DNA of 64,000 nucleotides from Trichomonas vaginalis G3 (GCF_026262505.1 NC_067205.1:20023645-20087644), one strand, 5' to 3'; numbered from the stretch's first letter, positions 29,426 to 41,100 are shown. The notes: generated by a model from the letters alone, not told the origin. A program made the numbers and translations.

Positions 29426-29765
29426 CCGATCGGGATTTTATAGTATAATTATTAATAATTCCGTAATCAATTCAAAATTTAACTTGTTTGATATATTTAC
29501 ACGGATTATTAATAAATCGACTCGATTTGATATAAGTTTGTTATATCAATGATTATGGATCCTCATATCTTACAGTTCAAAATCTTTCATATAAATACTT
29601 GTTGATTTTAATTATTGAGCTATTGGATTGTTCCTGATTTGTTATTTTATGAATATATATATTTCACACGGTGAAATATCCGAACTCCTATTTAATTCTT
29701 CATTTGGAAACTAATGAATCGATGCGAAAAAATCCGGGAATGATAAAAAATGTCAATTTTTTGAG

Positions 29766-31730
29766 ATGCTTCGCTTCTGTACAGAAGGAGGACCTTTAAT
29801 TGATTACGTTTTTAACATCATTGTATCAAAGGCTGACACGAAATTCGATGTAGCTTTCGAACAAGTTTATCCAAAAGAACCTGCAGATCCAAAATTCGTT
29901 AATACTTTCAAGGTTTTCGTATATCCTGATGCAAATGCTATAGAATCGAACTCATTTTTCAATTTTATTATCGGCGATACAGCTGTTGATTTCAATCACG
30001 GTTTTATTAAATATGATAATAATACAACTGGTCGCTGTATCATTTCTAAATATTACTATCCGACACTATTCAAGAAACTACTTGTGTCACATAAAAATGA
30101 TTTGCAGGATATCGCAAAAGTTTTAGTTGTTGAGCCAAATCAAACAGAAATCAACGTAGACGGAAAGGACTACCAGCTCAGTGGCGCATCTGAGAAACAA
30201 AAGTTACTTAAGATCATATTCAAGACATTTTCTCCTTTCGAAATTTCAAAAATTATTATTAATATGCTCGAAGCTCGTCACATCTTCCCTATTTCACTAA
30301 ATCTCTCGAAACTTAGCCGTGCCGTTGCTGCTTTACCTCTTCTTATTGAGCCTTTCCGTTGGAATATGAATCAAATTCCAGTCCTTCCAATTGCCTTAAA
30401 AGATGCAACAAATATTCCTGTTCCGACAATGATTGGTATCTCAGATCCGACAATTTTACTTGAAGGAAGAATTGATAATCACATTTTAGTCAATTTAGAT
30501 ACGTTTTGCGTTGTCGAAAACCCTCCTTTCAACGTTGATTCACCAAAAGCATTAGATGTACTTACATTACAGCTTGGTTTCCAAAACCAAGTCACAGATG
30601 AATTAAAACATTGGGCAAAACTGAAATCTTTCCCTCACAAACATATCCAGAAAATCATCAGATTATTTATCAGTGAGTATTTGATGATTTTTACGGGCCG
30701 CGTAAGAAATGTAAATGATTTTGTCGCTGCAACGTCGAAATTCCCAGAAGCATTAGCAGAAAGCCAAGTTATCCATGATTTGGCCCAATTGGATGCTCTT
30801 CCACCACAAATCAAGTCAAGATTTAATGACTTTTTCGCCGAAATCTTCAATGGCTCTGCTCCTCAAGTTAAATTGTACAAATCACCGTCATCATCTTGCA
30901 AACAAAATGCCATGAGTATAAGTCCAAGTAAACCAGAATTGGTCAAACAACAACCAGATTTACTTGGAATTTCGGATGGCCAATCAGACAATGGCCAGAC
31001 AACAGCAGAAGCTCCTCAGCGTAGTAGCAGTATGTCATTCAACCCATTTTTTGACATGTCCACTCCTGCATCTACTCCATCTAAAGAAGAGACAAAGGCA
31101 GTTGGTTTCGGACCATTCGCAAATCAACAAACTACTCAACAGGCACCAGTAAATGAGGTTACCGACCTGTTTGCACCTGGTCCAGCAAGAAATTCGGCTG
31201 ATTTATTCGCTCCTGCTCCTTCTAACGATTTATTCGGCCAAACAACGCCTGTAAAAGATATTTTCCAGCCACAGCAACAATCCACTCCTATTAATGACTT
31301 ATTTGGCCAAACTCCACCAGCAAATAGGAGTCCATTTGCTAGCCAGCAAACAGCAACACCAAATAACAATCCATTTGCTAATACATTCGTGAAAGATCCT
31401 TTCTCGAGTCAAAAAGCGCAAACTCCAGGAAAAGATTTCTTTGGAATTTCGAGTTCTCCTGTTCAGCCAAGAAATCAGCCGCAAGTATCAATGACTCTAG
31501 GTAGAGAAGATAATAAACCTACCTTCATTTCATTTGATGCTCAGCCAAATTCGATGCAAAAATCTTCTTCAAATACTTTTGATCCATTTGCTGACTTTTC
31601 TGCGGGCCAAGGCAATATGAATCCATCGCCAAATAAGTCATCAAATGCATTCGATCCGTTCATAAGCCCAATGGTTCCGAAAACAAAGAAACCAGATAGA
31701 AATTCAAATAATTTCGACTTGTTCTCATGA
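29766..31730 (+). CDS. DENND1/connecdenn-like Rab exchange factor with endocytic-motif tail
   Basis: Residues 1-110 fit the uDENN part (LIDYVFNIIVSK, FFNFIIGDTAVDFNHGFIKY). Residues 150-260 fit the core DENN domain, especially FPISLNLSKLSRAVAALPLL followed by EPFRWNMNQIPVLPIALKD and PVPTMIGISD. Residues 260-350 fit dDENN. DENN proteins activate Rab GTPases by nucleotide exchange. The tail (about 370-654) is unstructured and packed with endocytic short motifs: NPF (SFNPFFD, NNPFANT), DPF (KDPFSS, FDPFADF, FDPFISP) and five DLF. These match clathrin/AP-2 and EH-domain ligands and the tail plan of animal DENND1. It likely couples Rab activation to clathrin-coated vesicles. Confidence 0.85.
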   Translation: MLRFCTEGGPLIDYVFNIIVSKADTKFDVAFEQVYPKEPADPKFVNTFKVFVYPDANAIESNSFFNFIIGDTAVDFNHGFIKYDNNTTGRCIISKYYYPTLFKKLLVSHKNDLQDIAKVLVVEPNQTEINVDGKDYQLSGASEKQKLLKIIFKTFSPFEISKIIINMLEARHIFPISLNLSKLSRAVAALPLLIEPFRWNMNQIPVLPIALKDATNIPVPTMIGISDPTILLEGRIDNHILVNLDTFCVVENPPFNVDSPKALDVLTLQLGFQNQVTDELKHWAKLKSFPHKHIQKIIRLFISEYLMIFTGRVRNVNDFVAATSKFPEALAESQVIHDLAQLDALPPQIKSRFNDFFAEIFNGSAPQVKLYKSPSSSCKQNAMSISPSKPELVKQQPDLLGISDGQSDNGQTTAEAPQRSSSMSFNPFFDMSTPASTPSKEETKAVGFGPFANQQTTQQAPVNEVTDLFAPGPARNSADLFAPAPSNDLFGQTTPVKDIFQPQQQSTPINDLFGQTPPANRSPFASQQTATPNNNPFANTFVKDPFSSQKAQTPGKDFFGISSSPVQPRNQPQVSMTLGREDNKPTFISFDAQPNSMQKSSSNTFDPFADFSAGQGNMNPSPNKSSNAFDPFISPMVPKTKKPDRNSNNFDLFS

Positions 31731-32780
31731 AACAATCCATTTTGACGTTCACTCGTGATATCACATCTGTTACTTAATAAAAGTATTTATATATTAATTC
31801 AATCACATGAAGTCAAATATTTTATAGTTTTTTTATCTAAATGATTTATCATGAATGCATGCTAAAGTGTCTTTCTATTCAAATAAGTCCATTACTTTTA
31901 TATCCGAAAGTTCACCAAAACAATTTTGCTCTGAAAATGAAAAATTAATTGTTTCGTGGCTCATGTTTATATTCATGTGGCCAATGCTATTAAAACTCAA
32001 TTGTTATTTGATTTTATTTAAAGCATTGTTGGGAAGAAGATTGTATGAAACACAGTGAGATCAAATGCAATTCAGAATGAATTCATTGTTTTCAGATAAA
32101 TCCTCATGTGCGATTATATTGTTTTCAGATAATAAGTATGATGATATGAGATTTGTGTCTTGAAAGTAGTCTCATCATTCGTAATTTTTTTGAATTTATC
32201 GAATCTGAATTTAATTCGTAAATATTCGACTTTACTATATCTATATGAGTATTTTTAGGCTCATTGCGAAAATTGATACGAGTTTTCAAATTTCACGTGT
32301 AAAAAAGAAAATGATGAGAATAGTATATTGAATCAAATTTAGAAGCAATATAAAAAGCCTGCCATCATGTCGGCACTTTTTGAATTCGACCATTTATTCA
32401 ATTCCGAGGACGATAGATCCGGCCAGAAAAATTATTTTCACTTGGCCAAGTGAAATCACTATTTCCCAGCCAGTGAGGATTAGTACATACGACCACTACT
32501 AACAGGAAAGAGACAACTCAACACAACGAATCAATATATATAGCAAATTACTTGCAATCATTAATTCACACGTTTAAAATTTCATATCAAAATTAATTTT
32601 CAAGGAATGAAAAAGTTTAGACCATGAATCATTGATTCTTACAGCATTTTAATACACATACAAATAGAGATTTCTTACAGTTCACGATAGCCATATCTCC
32701 AAAAAAATTATCTTTTGTCAGGCCAAGAAAATAACAGTAAAAAAGCAAAAAACGCGACGAGATAAGAAAAGAAAGAATAT
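31731..32780. other. Host spacer between convergent genes, with a 20-bp palindrome
   Basis: No gene is supported over 1,050 bases. At 32436-32455 there is a perfect 20-bp palindrome, TTTCACTTGGCCAAGTGAAA, with GGCC at its centre, in a locally GC-richer patch (about 32,395-32,500). It could be a protein-binding site or a decayed element; nothing else marks it. Confidence 0.5.
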
Positions 32781-33422
32781 TTAAAAAACACCATACTGAT
32801 AATAATTATCGATAAGGCATTCAGCGTAAGAGCAAGACTCGTCTTCGTCCTCACTTTCGAATCCCTGGGCGCCCTCGCGGATGTGGAAGAGGAGAACCTT
32901 GCGTGCCTTATCGTTTACAAACAAAAAAACCTTACTCCACAACGCTCCGTTCTCAGTAAAAACATCGGAGCATGTTGGCTCGTAAGCATATATATCGCAG
33001 AAAGCCGGTGAGACGTCATTTTCGATGGCGTTCCACAGGTGGGCCGATAACGCTTCGTTATCAGGCAAGTACGACGAGACGTTCCAGGAGATAGTTGATC
33101 TGGCCTGTTCCGGCGTCGCAATTCTCTGAAAATGCTCAGGAAGCAAAGTTGAGAATTCATAATCTGGGAATGAATTCTCGAAGGCCTCCTTCATAGCTGT
33201 AAATTGATCCTTATGAGGTGTGGCACGTATTCGAAGCGGGCTTTCGCCTCGACTTCGATTCCGACTACTTCGAGCTAGATTATCATCTGAGATACCTGCA
33301 TTTGAGATTGTTGAGGGAAACTGGAAACATTCTACTTTTCCATATATATGCGATCCACTGCTGCATGCTGCAGAGAGTTCCTGATTGACGTTGAGAAGAT
33401 AACGGGAGTTGATCCACTTCAT
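32781..33422 (-). CDS. Maf1-like repressor of RNA polymerase III
   Basis: From the ATG at 33422 (MKWINSRYLLNVNQELSAAC) the protein has 213 residues. The Maf1 pattern is clear: an N-terminal segment with SGSHIYGKVECFQF, then FPDYEFSTLLPEHFQ, then LWNAIENDVSPAFCDIYAYEP, SDVFTENGALWSKVFLFVND and KARKVLLFHIREG, ending in an acidic tail. These correspond to Maf1 boxes PDYDFS, the W-x-x-I...C-x-IYSY-x-P block and the GxxWSxNYFFYNK block. Maf1 binds Pol III and represses tRNA and 5S transcription under stress. The serine-rich linker (residues 45-75, SRNRSRGESP) is a likely phosphorylation region, as in other Maf1 proteins. The longer start at 33437 is less like the family. Confidence 0.85.
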   Translation of the reverse strand: MKWINSRYLLNVNQELSAACSSGSHIYGKVECFQFPSTISNAGISDDNLARSSRNRSRGESPLRIRATPHKDQFTAMKEAFENSFPDYEFSTLLPEHFQRIATPEQARSTISWNVSSYLPDNEALSAHLWNAIENDVSPAFCDIYAYEPTCSDVFTENGALWSKVFLFVNDKARKVLLFHIREGAQGFESEDEDESCSYAECLIDNYYQYGVF

Positions 33423-34070
33423 TATAAGTCCTACCAATGTTCAGAAAAAGTGGAAAAACGTCCTTCCCTAAAATCTTTGAACAATGTTTGTGTATTATTA
33501 TAAATACTATCTAGATTTAAATTTTTGCACTGCCCATCATTTCTTTCAATTTTTTGAAAAGTGTAAAATTTTGATAAAAAGATTTACATATTTTTACATG
33601 TTTTGGATAATACTACTTATTGTGTTTTTATCAAAATTTCTATCGGATTTGAATTGATCGCTCTATATATTTTTTTCATTTATTTACGATCCATCTTAAA
33701 TTACAATCAGCGCATCTCTCCTGAATTAAGTGATTACTTGTAGCATATTGAATAGTTTAATCAAGTCGATTTTTCATTTGTAGCATTTTTTACTTCGATA
33801 ATTCTATATAAAATTGCCAAGTATTGATATGAATTGGTACGGTAAATAGAATGTTAATATACAACTCAAATATAAAGCGTTCGTGTAAAATCTCTATCAA
33901 AATCTTGAATAATTTTTGTTCGTTCGAATATTTTTAGTTTTGATATCAGCCATAACTGTATCAATCTACCTGTTTGCTAGTAGTTATTACAAATTTTATC
34001 ATTAATCCAAAAATCTTCGATGAATAAAAACTCTATCAAACAAATTTTTACAAAAATTATAGCAAAAAAG
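33423..34070. other. Gene-free AT-rich spacer upstream of the Maf1-like gene
   Basis: The 648-base interval lies between the kinase gene end and the Maf1-like gene start on the same strand. It must hold the Maf1-like promoter. I see no repeat, RNA gene or coding frame in it. Confidence 0.45.
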
Positions 34071-35354
34071 CTACTCTTCATCTTTCATGCCATGGAATAA
34101 CGGAAGGTTGAGTATATCCAGAACTGTTGGCCTCTGCTTTGACTCCGTGAAGATGCAACTTTCAACTAAAGAAGAAATTTCAGGGTATTTCGCAGAAAAC
34201 TCGGGTGGAATCTTACGTGATGATCTAAGATTCCGAATGGATAAGGTTTTCTCCATCCATGTTGTGAATCTTGAGTAAATTTCGAATGCGATTATTCCCA
34301 AGCTGTAAACATCATCAGAAGGACCACTATGATGGCCGCTTAATTGTCTCGGTGATGAATAGAGTGGAGTACCTACCTCTTTGACTGTTCTATTCGCTTT
34401 TCCGGCCTCTTTTATGATTAATTTATCAATTGGACGTAAAGTGAGGGAACCAACGCGTGGTTGGCTTGCAATTGCATGTTCGTTTTGCTTGCTGTAGTCT
34501 TTTTTGCCTTTTATTGATGCAATTCCGAAATCTATTACGGTGATTTTTCCGTAATCGCGAACAATGATATTATTCGGTGAAAAATCACGATGAATAATGT
34601 TTTGCGCGTGAATTTCAGAAAGAGCGTATGTTATTTGGTATAAAATAAGCTTTCGTTCTGTATCATCCATATCTTTCTTTTGAAACAGGTAATCGCTAAG
34701 TGTAACACCAGGGACATACTGCATTTGAATGTATAACAGTGCTTCCTTTTCATTATCTTTCGATTCTAGCCAAGAACTAAAATATCTAACAATTCTTGGC
34801 GAATTCAATGCAGCCAAGCACTGTACTTCTCTAACAGCACTCGAAATTTCGTCTTTTGAGATTCTAACAACTTTCAGAGCGTAGTATTGTTCATCAATGA
34901 GATTCAGCACTTTACTTATTTTGCCATAGCCTCCCGAGCCTATGTCACTTATGTGCTGGTAAGCTTGATTGAATGGAGATTCAACTCGTGGTGGAACAAA
35001 AGGTAAATCTAAAAAATTTCTGTTTTGTAATTCATCTGTTATTTTAGGTATAAGATCGTCCTCATTAGCTTTATGACATAAATCGGTAATTGTTTGGAGA
35101 AGCCATTTAATATCTTCATGATCTGGAGTTGTTTTTTGAAATCCTAATGGATCATCAGATGGTAAATCGAAAGATGTTTGTTTTCTTTGTTGAAATCCTA
35201 CGGGATTTCCTGGAATCACACCAGCAAAGTTTGTATTGACTGAATTTGGCATTCCTTCAGAGTCATCGTAGGATTGTTCCTCTTCTTGCTTAGTCCCGAA
35301 GTCATCCTCGATGTATGAATCTTCAATTTCAATCAATTCTGGGTCGATATCCAT
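34071..35354 (-). CDS. eIF2alpha-kinase-like (PEK/GCN2 group) protein kinase
   Basis: The start ATG at 35354 (MDIDPELIEIEDSY) gives 427 residues; an upstream in-frame ATG at 35390 is less likely. A Ser/Asp-rich N-terminus (1-125) precedes the kinase domain (about 130-420). Visible motifs are IGSGGYGK, the lysine in YALKVVRI, IVRYFSSWLE, HRDFSPNNIIV, IDFGIAS, and an insert before GTPLYSSPRQL. The FSSWLE segment and the C-terminal WMEKTLSIRNLRSSRKIPPE block are hallmarks of the PEK/GCN2 family, which phosphorylates eIF2alpha in stress. Two departures are notable: Ser replaces Lys in HRDxKPxN, and Arg replaces Glu of the APE/SPE motif. No regulatory domain such as HisRS-like or transmembrane is present. 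Confidence 0.82.
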   Translation of the reverse strand: MDIDPELIEIEDSYIEDDFGTKQEEEQSYDDSEGMPNSVNTNFAGVIPGNPVGFQQRKQTSFDLPSDDPLGFQKTTPDHEDIKWLLQTITDLCHKANEDDLIPKITDELQNRNFLDLPFVPPRVESPFNQAYQHISDIGSGGYGKISKVLNLIDEQYYALKVVRISKDEISSAVREVQCLAALNSPRIVRYFSSWLESKDNEKEALLYIQMQYVPGVTLSDYLFQKKDMDDTERKLILYQITYALSEIHAQNIIHRDFSPNNIIVRDYGKITVIDFGIASIKGKKDYSKQNEHAIASQPRVGSLTLRPIDKLIIKEAGKANRTVKEVGTPLYSSPRQLSGHHSGPSDDVYSLGIIAFEIYSRFTTWMEKTLSIRNLRSSRKIPPEFSAKYPEISSLVESCIFTESKQRPTVLDILNLPLFHGMKDEE

Positions 35355-35528
35355 AAATTTAATAAGAGGAAAAATGAATTGAAGTGTCAAATTTACGCCT
35401 CAAATTATTTCTTGCGATCAATTTTAATCGATCGGAAGATAATCTATGGACAATTTAGAGTAGATTAGATAGAATAGGTAGAGATAATGATATTTTGTTT
35501 GCAAACATCAATTATTGACATAAATTAA

Positions 35529-35937
35529 AGTAGTAGGATATGACGGGTTTAGTGACTTTTTTTGTTACATCTATATATAGACGATGCATTAAAATATATT
35601 TATTTATAAATCATTAAAAAAATTAACATTAATTTTAAAATAATTTATTTTTTTATCTTTTATAAAAGAAGCTATATATAGATGATGTCAGATATTCCGC
35701 GATTAATTAAACATTGTTTAAATCCTGAATGGGTTAAACTTCAATTTAAAAATGAAGATTGTGAATTATTAAATGAATATGAAAGCCAAAATAAGCTAAT
35801 GAGGTATAAATATAATGATAAAGAATATTTAATTTCATGGAATCAATGGAGTCATAATCAAAGACCTCATAAACGAGAAGAAGAAATTGAAAATAATGAA
35901 ATGGAAATCATTGATGACATTAAAGAGGATGGAATTC
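35529..35937 (+). repeat. Left terminal inverted repeat of element 2 (409 bp)
   Basis: The repeat runs from AGTAGTAGG to gaggatggaattc and matches the reverse complement of 56629-57037 with only a base or so of difference (for example aaatcatt against aaaccatt). It contains a second short palindromic word, ctatatatagacgatgcat, and the 5' part of a coding frame shared by both ends. Confidence 0.93.
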
Positions 35938-35996
35938 ATATAAAAATAAGAAGTCTGTTTGACCTTAAGAATGATTTATATATAAAAATAAAATAA
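35682..35996 (+). pseudogene. Truncated left copy of the TIR-borne gene
   Basis: The first 85 codons (MMSDIPRLIKHCLNPEWVK...) are identical to the gene at 56294-56884 because they lie in the terminal repeat. At the inner edge of the repeat (35937) the frame runs into unrelated sequence and stops after about 19 more codons. It is best seen as a by-product of the repeat reaching into the right-end gene, though a 104-residue product could be made because it shares the promoter. Confidence 0.65.
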
Positions 35997-36058
35997 ACTT
36001 CTTACGAAAAATTAAAACTTAGTTATGTTTATTATTTTATTTTTTTATTTTGTATGAA

Positions 36059-38121
36059 ATGAGCGTCAAAACTAACAACGTTAAAAAATTAGGATTCACA
36101 AACGAGGAAATAAAGGATATATTAGAGTGTTGCATGCTAAGTTCGGTCAACGATAGAAATTGAGTGGAAATTAATCGTCGAGGAAGTGTGATTATGTAAA
36201 GTAAAAAAATGTTGTGGGATTTTTAATATTATATATTATTTTATAATAAAAATTTTTTGAGTCATTTTAAGAAGCACATATAATTTTTTGAATTTAAAAA
36301 TTAAAGTAGTGTCAAACGAATTTATCACTTAATTTAATACTCAGATTTCTTAAAATTAATGAAAAAAAGGTTTTCTGAGAACTTTTGAGAATGGTTTTCA
36401 AATTCCATTATTGAAAATATATAGGTATTGTATGAAATTCAAACTCTATATTTATTAAAATTCTAAATTTTTTTAATAAAATAACTTTTCAGAGGAATAT
36501 GATTTTGAATGGTTGATTAATAAGTATAAAAATGTCTACGATTTTAAGGAGGGAATTGTTCCTTATGAGGAATACATCATAACTATATACCTCATAAGGA
36601 ACAATTCCCTCTTGATAGCTGGGAAACTTTCTCTGAATAACTTATCATTTGGAGAAAGTTCCCCAGCTATCTATTAGGAACTAAAGGCTATGAGGCACTA
36701 ATATATAATCAGTGCCTCATAGCCTTTAGTTTCCTATTAAAAACGAGAAAACTTGTTCGAAATGATAAACAATTTCGAACAAGTTTTCTCATTTTAAGGA
36801 GGGAATTGTTCCTTATGAGGTATACATCATAACTATATACCTCATAAGGAACAATTCCCTCTTGATATCCTGGATATTTTTGAATATATTTTTTTAATTA
36901 AAGTTCTCAAAAGTATTATCAAAAGTGATTTTTTAAAAAATATCTCCAATTAATTAACTAATTAAAAGTATTATATTTTTAAAATTAAATAGTTTTTCAA
37001 TTTTTTTGAAGGAATTGAGATACTTCCCACGACAACAAAATTGAGAGGTTTACATTATGACTGATCTTAGCATGCAACAAGAGGAGGTGGGTTATGAAGT
37101 TAATAAATATTATTTAAGAAATTGTCAAAAATTTGCCGAGTTATTAAATGATTTAGATTATGATGGAAAAATGAATAAAGATGATGTTATAAATTTCTTA
37201 TATCCTACATCTGAAGAAGAAAAACCTAAAGAACCTGATGTTTTCCCTGAATATTATGAAGAACGGATTAAAGATGATGAATACAATGAAATTGAAAGAC
37301 TGAAAAAAATAAGAGATGAAATAGATGAAAAAATTAAGGAATTAAGAGAAGTTGAAAAATATAATGAAAATGAAGTAGAGGGTTTAATGAATATCCCAGC
37401 TTCAGAATCAGAAGTTCAGAAATCTCATGAAGAAAGATATAAAAATTATGTCTCAGAATCAACACAAAATTTATTAGATGGTGAAATAGACGAAACACTT
37501 TCAGAAGAAGGTACTAAATTTATTCGTAAACATAAGTTACAATTTATTGATAATGAGGAATACCCTTGTATCTTACTTTCACCCCCTCTCGATTCTGAGA
37601 AATTCAAAAAAGCTCTTAAAAACGTGACATATGCAACTAATACGATTAAGAAAGAAGATCATGATATTTACACAAATTATTATTTAAATAAATGCATAGG
37701 TGTTGATAAAGTTTTTGATTTATTAGATAAAATATCAAAAGAAACCATTGGAACCTATAAAATTTTGTGTGATTGTGGTTTCATTGTTGAAGATACCAAT
37801 AATGTTTCATATGAAAGAACAGCACCGAAGGAAGACGAAGTTGAAAGGTCTATACCATTCGTTATTAAGAACATAAAAGATATGAAAACTTATAAACATT
37901 ATATTTATTCATTTATTTCAGAAAAAATGGAAGCAACCCATAAAACATCTTCTCATCATTTTATAGCTATTCATACATTCCTTTTCAAAGTTGTGAAATT
38001 AAATAAGACAGGAATTAGATTTAATGTATCAGGGTACGCATTCTTGAGTAAATTAAAATGTATTCGTCACGTCGCAGATGATAAAAATTTATGTGTTCTT
38101 AATTCATTTTATGGGCTTTAA
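36059..38121 (+). pseudogene. Polinton gene upstream of polB, split by transposon copy B
   Basis: Codons from ATG 36059 (MSVKTNNVKKLGFTNEEIKD) run to 36127, where the transposon begins, and coding resumes at 37084 (EVGYEVNKYYLRNCQKFAEL) to the stop at 38121. Removing the transposon and one AGAG duplication joins the two parts in frame, giving about 370 residues. The C-terminal two thirds have a charged coiled-coil region (residues 80-120 of the second part) and a domain with CDCGFIVED and SSHHFIAIHTFLFKVVKL, which I cannot name. The remaining downstream frame has its own ATG at 37057 inside the transposon end, so a truncated protein is possible. Confidence 0.8.
36128..37079. mobile_element. 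Hairpin-array transposon, copy B, inserted in a Polinton gene
   Basis: The ends are TGTTGCATGCTAAG and CTTAGCATGCAACA, with the 4-bp duplication AGAG at 36124-36127 and 37080-37083. Ends beyond the first 14 bases match copy A (23038-24599) in opposite orientation. The interior holds hairpins at 36548-36612 (aaggagggaattgttcctta stem), 36619-36668 (gctgggaaactttctc), 36675-36735 (taggaactaaaggctatg), 36742-36791 (gagaaaacttgttcgaaat) and 36796-36860, the last repeating the first. No protein is encoded. Insertion into a gene that otherwise reads through shows it moved after the Polinton arrived. Confidence 0.9.
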
Positions 38122-38169
38122 AAATAAACTTTATTTTTATTTATTTTTTAATTTTTTATTCTTACATAA

Positions 38170-41100
38170 ATGAACAAAAACGGAACAGCTAAAATGAATG
38201 ATAATCAAATTAGAGCAGAAGGTAGAAGGTTATTTAAACGCTTCTATAACATTCCTGATGGTGTTAATCCTAAAACTCGTAGAAGCTATTTAAATGAAGC
38301 AATAGATGCATATGAAGGGTTTAACATTTCATCAGAAAGTGAGAGATTAGCGAGAATGTTAAATGTTAATATTGATTTCTATTATTGTGATCCTCAACCA
38401 GAAGACGTGGACATAAATAAGGTAGACTTTCCATTAGTGGAATCAATAATGATAGATCCAGAATTTGAAACAGTAAATATTTTATTAACACAGAGTCCAT
38501 GTGGAAAACTTCACGCTGACAGAATAACAGACGTTGAAGCACTCACCGGCTATAAAGTTTGTCCATATTGTAAAGAAGAAGTTTATTCTATCCGTGATGA
38601 TCCAGAAAGGAAAAACCAAAGAAGATTTTTAAAGCATTGTGAGAAATGTAAAGAAAATAATGGGAGATTAATTCAAGACGTTCAGTTGCAAAAGACACAG
38701 CAACCATATGCACCACATATTACGAAACAGAAGATATATCAGTGGTTATTAGCTCACAATTTGCAGAAATATTATAAACCGACAAGATATTATATTACTT
38801 TTGACTTTGAAACATTAGAGACTAAAGAAGAATTACAACTTTCTGAGTGTGCAACTTTGAACGCTTACTTAAAACCATTCATGGTATCATCAACGGTTAA
38901 ATTAAACGATAAAACGTATACGAGGAATTTTTGCTTAACTTCGAGTGATTCTTTTATTTCTGATTGGATTGAGTTTTTATTTTCAACCTGTTCATTAGTT
39001 GCTAAATCAAATATGAGTCAATACGATGAATTATTGAAGTCGCAAACGGCGGGGACTTTGTCCCATACATTAAATGAAAAACAGAAGGAAGCATTTAAAG
39101 AACTTCTAGATGAGGAATTCAATAAAGTGAATATCATAGGTTTTAATTCGGGAAAGTTTGATTTAAATTTAATTCTTCGTGATTTAAACACTGCAAAATG
39201 GAAAATAAAATCAATGCTGGGTTCTTCTTCTCAATTTAAGCAAGTCATTGTAAAGAAAACAAACGCTCCATATGAATTGAGATTTATTGACATCAGAAAT
39301 TATATAGCGGGTGGGACATTAGACCAATTCACTCAAGATTTCGGAAACAATAAATCACGTGTTAAATCCTTTTTCCCTTATCAATTCATCACGTGGGAAA
39401 ATTACGAAGAAGAATTATATAAAGAGGAACCATTCACGAAAGATTCATTTTATTCAGCATTAACTCAAGAAACTATATCAGATAGTGATTATCAAATATA
39501 TCTCAATGATGCTAAAAATTTTAAGAATAGATTAGAATATTTTATTCATTATTGCAATAAAGATGTTGAAATTATGATTGACCCAATCGATAAAATTATT
39601 GAAGAAACATTTGTTTATAAAATTGATATGCTTCATAATCTTTCTTTATCATCGAATGCTTCAATGATTCGTTACGCTTTAGCATATAAAGACTTTAATC
39701 CTAATGAAAAATATCCTGAGGAAGAGATAGAATCAAGTTTTGAATTAACGAAAAAGTATTGGAAATATAAAATTGAATCATATAAGAAACAAGATGAAAA
39801 AGCAAAAAGAGATACCAAAAGTAATGTTTCAATGGATGATTTTCAATACTATCACGATTTAATCCTTTCATCTAAATGCAAAATGTGTGGTAAAGCGTTT
39901 ACATATGTAAATAAACCAACATTGGATAGAATCGATAATGAAAAACCACATACTAAAGAAAATTGTCAGTTAATGTGTTGTTATTGCAATGTCGTGAAAT
40001 CAAATAAAGATGAAGATGTTCAACGTTTAAGAATCAATTTAAGAAATTATGCATTAAAAAATAATTTACCAATGACTTTAGATTCAATTGAAGCTTATCA
40101 CATTCTCCGTAATGGAATTACTGGTGGTTTATCAAATGTTCAACATAGAGTAAATATTAAAGGAATCACGCACATTAATAAACTTTCATATAGTCCAGAA
40201 ACTAAAACTGTATCAAATGAGGACACTTCCAACATTATGACTCATTTCGTTGGTGTTGACTTTAATTCATTATATCCTTCATCATTTTCATCTAATCCTC
40301 ATGATTTCATTCAATATACTGACCATAAAATGTATATGCCGGGAAGATTGAATGGTGTTATCATTTGTGATACAGCAACAAAGAAAGCAAAAGCACTGGG
40401 AATAATTAAGAAGAAAAATACTTTATTCGTGGCTGAAGTAAAGGGTCACATTGATGAAAAATACATTAATGATTACATAAACTTTTTACCGATAATAAGA
40501 AACTTAGATATTATCACAGATGAAAAAACAATTGGCAGTTTTATGTATAATTACATGAAATCAAACAATTTACCAGTTGACCAGAAACAGAGGAAATTAA
40601 CTCAGTTAGCATCAACATACAACCAATATCAACCATTTTCTTCTTATTATCTATGGTATCTAATCGACAGGTTTCATTTTATCATCGATGATATTCAATC
40701 AATTTTAACATTTACTAAAAACACTTGTTTTAATGAATTTGCGAACGAATTTATGAACGAAAGACAAAAGGCTGAATTAGAAGGAAATAAAGGAAAAAGT
40801 TTATTTTGCAAGATTTCGCTTAATGGATCATATGGTTACGATGCAATGAATACACAAAATTACGCAAAGACTAAAATAATGAATGCACAGAAGGCACGCG
40901 TTGCATGTATGTCAAATAAGTTTAAAAACATAAGAGAAATAGGAGAGGATACGTATCAAGTGATGCTTAAAGATAGATTTTATAGATGTGATACATGTTT
41001 ACAAGAGGCATTCTTCACTTTAGATAACGCAAAATACTGGTATTTAGTTTTCATTTATGATTTTATGTATAAATGCATGGATGTTAATCGTTTTCATTTC

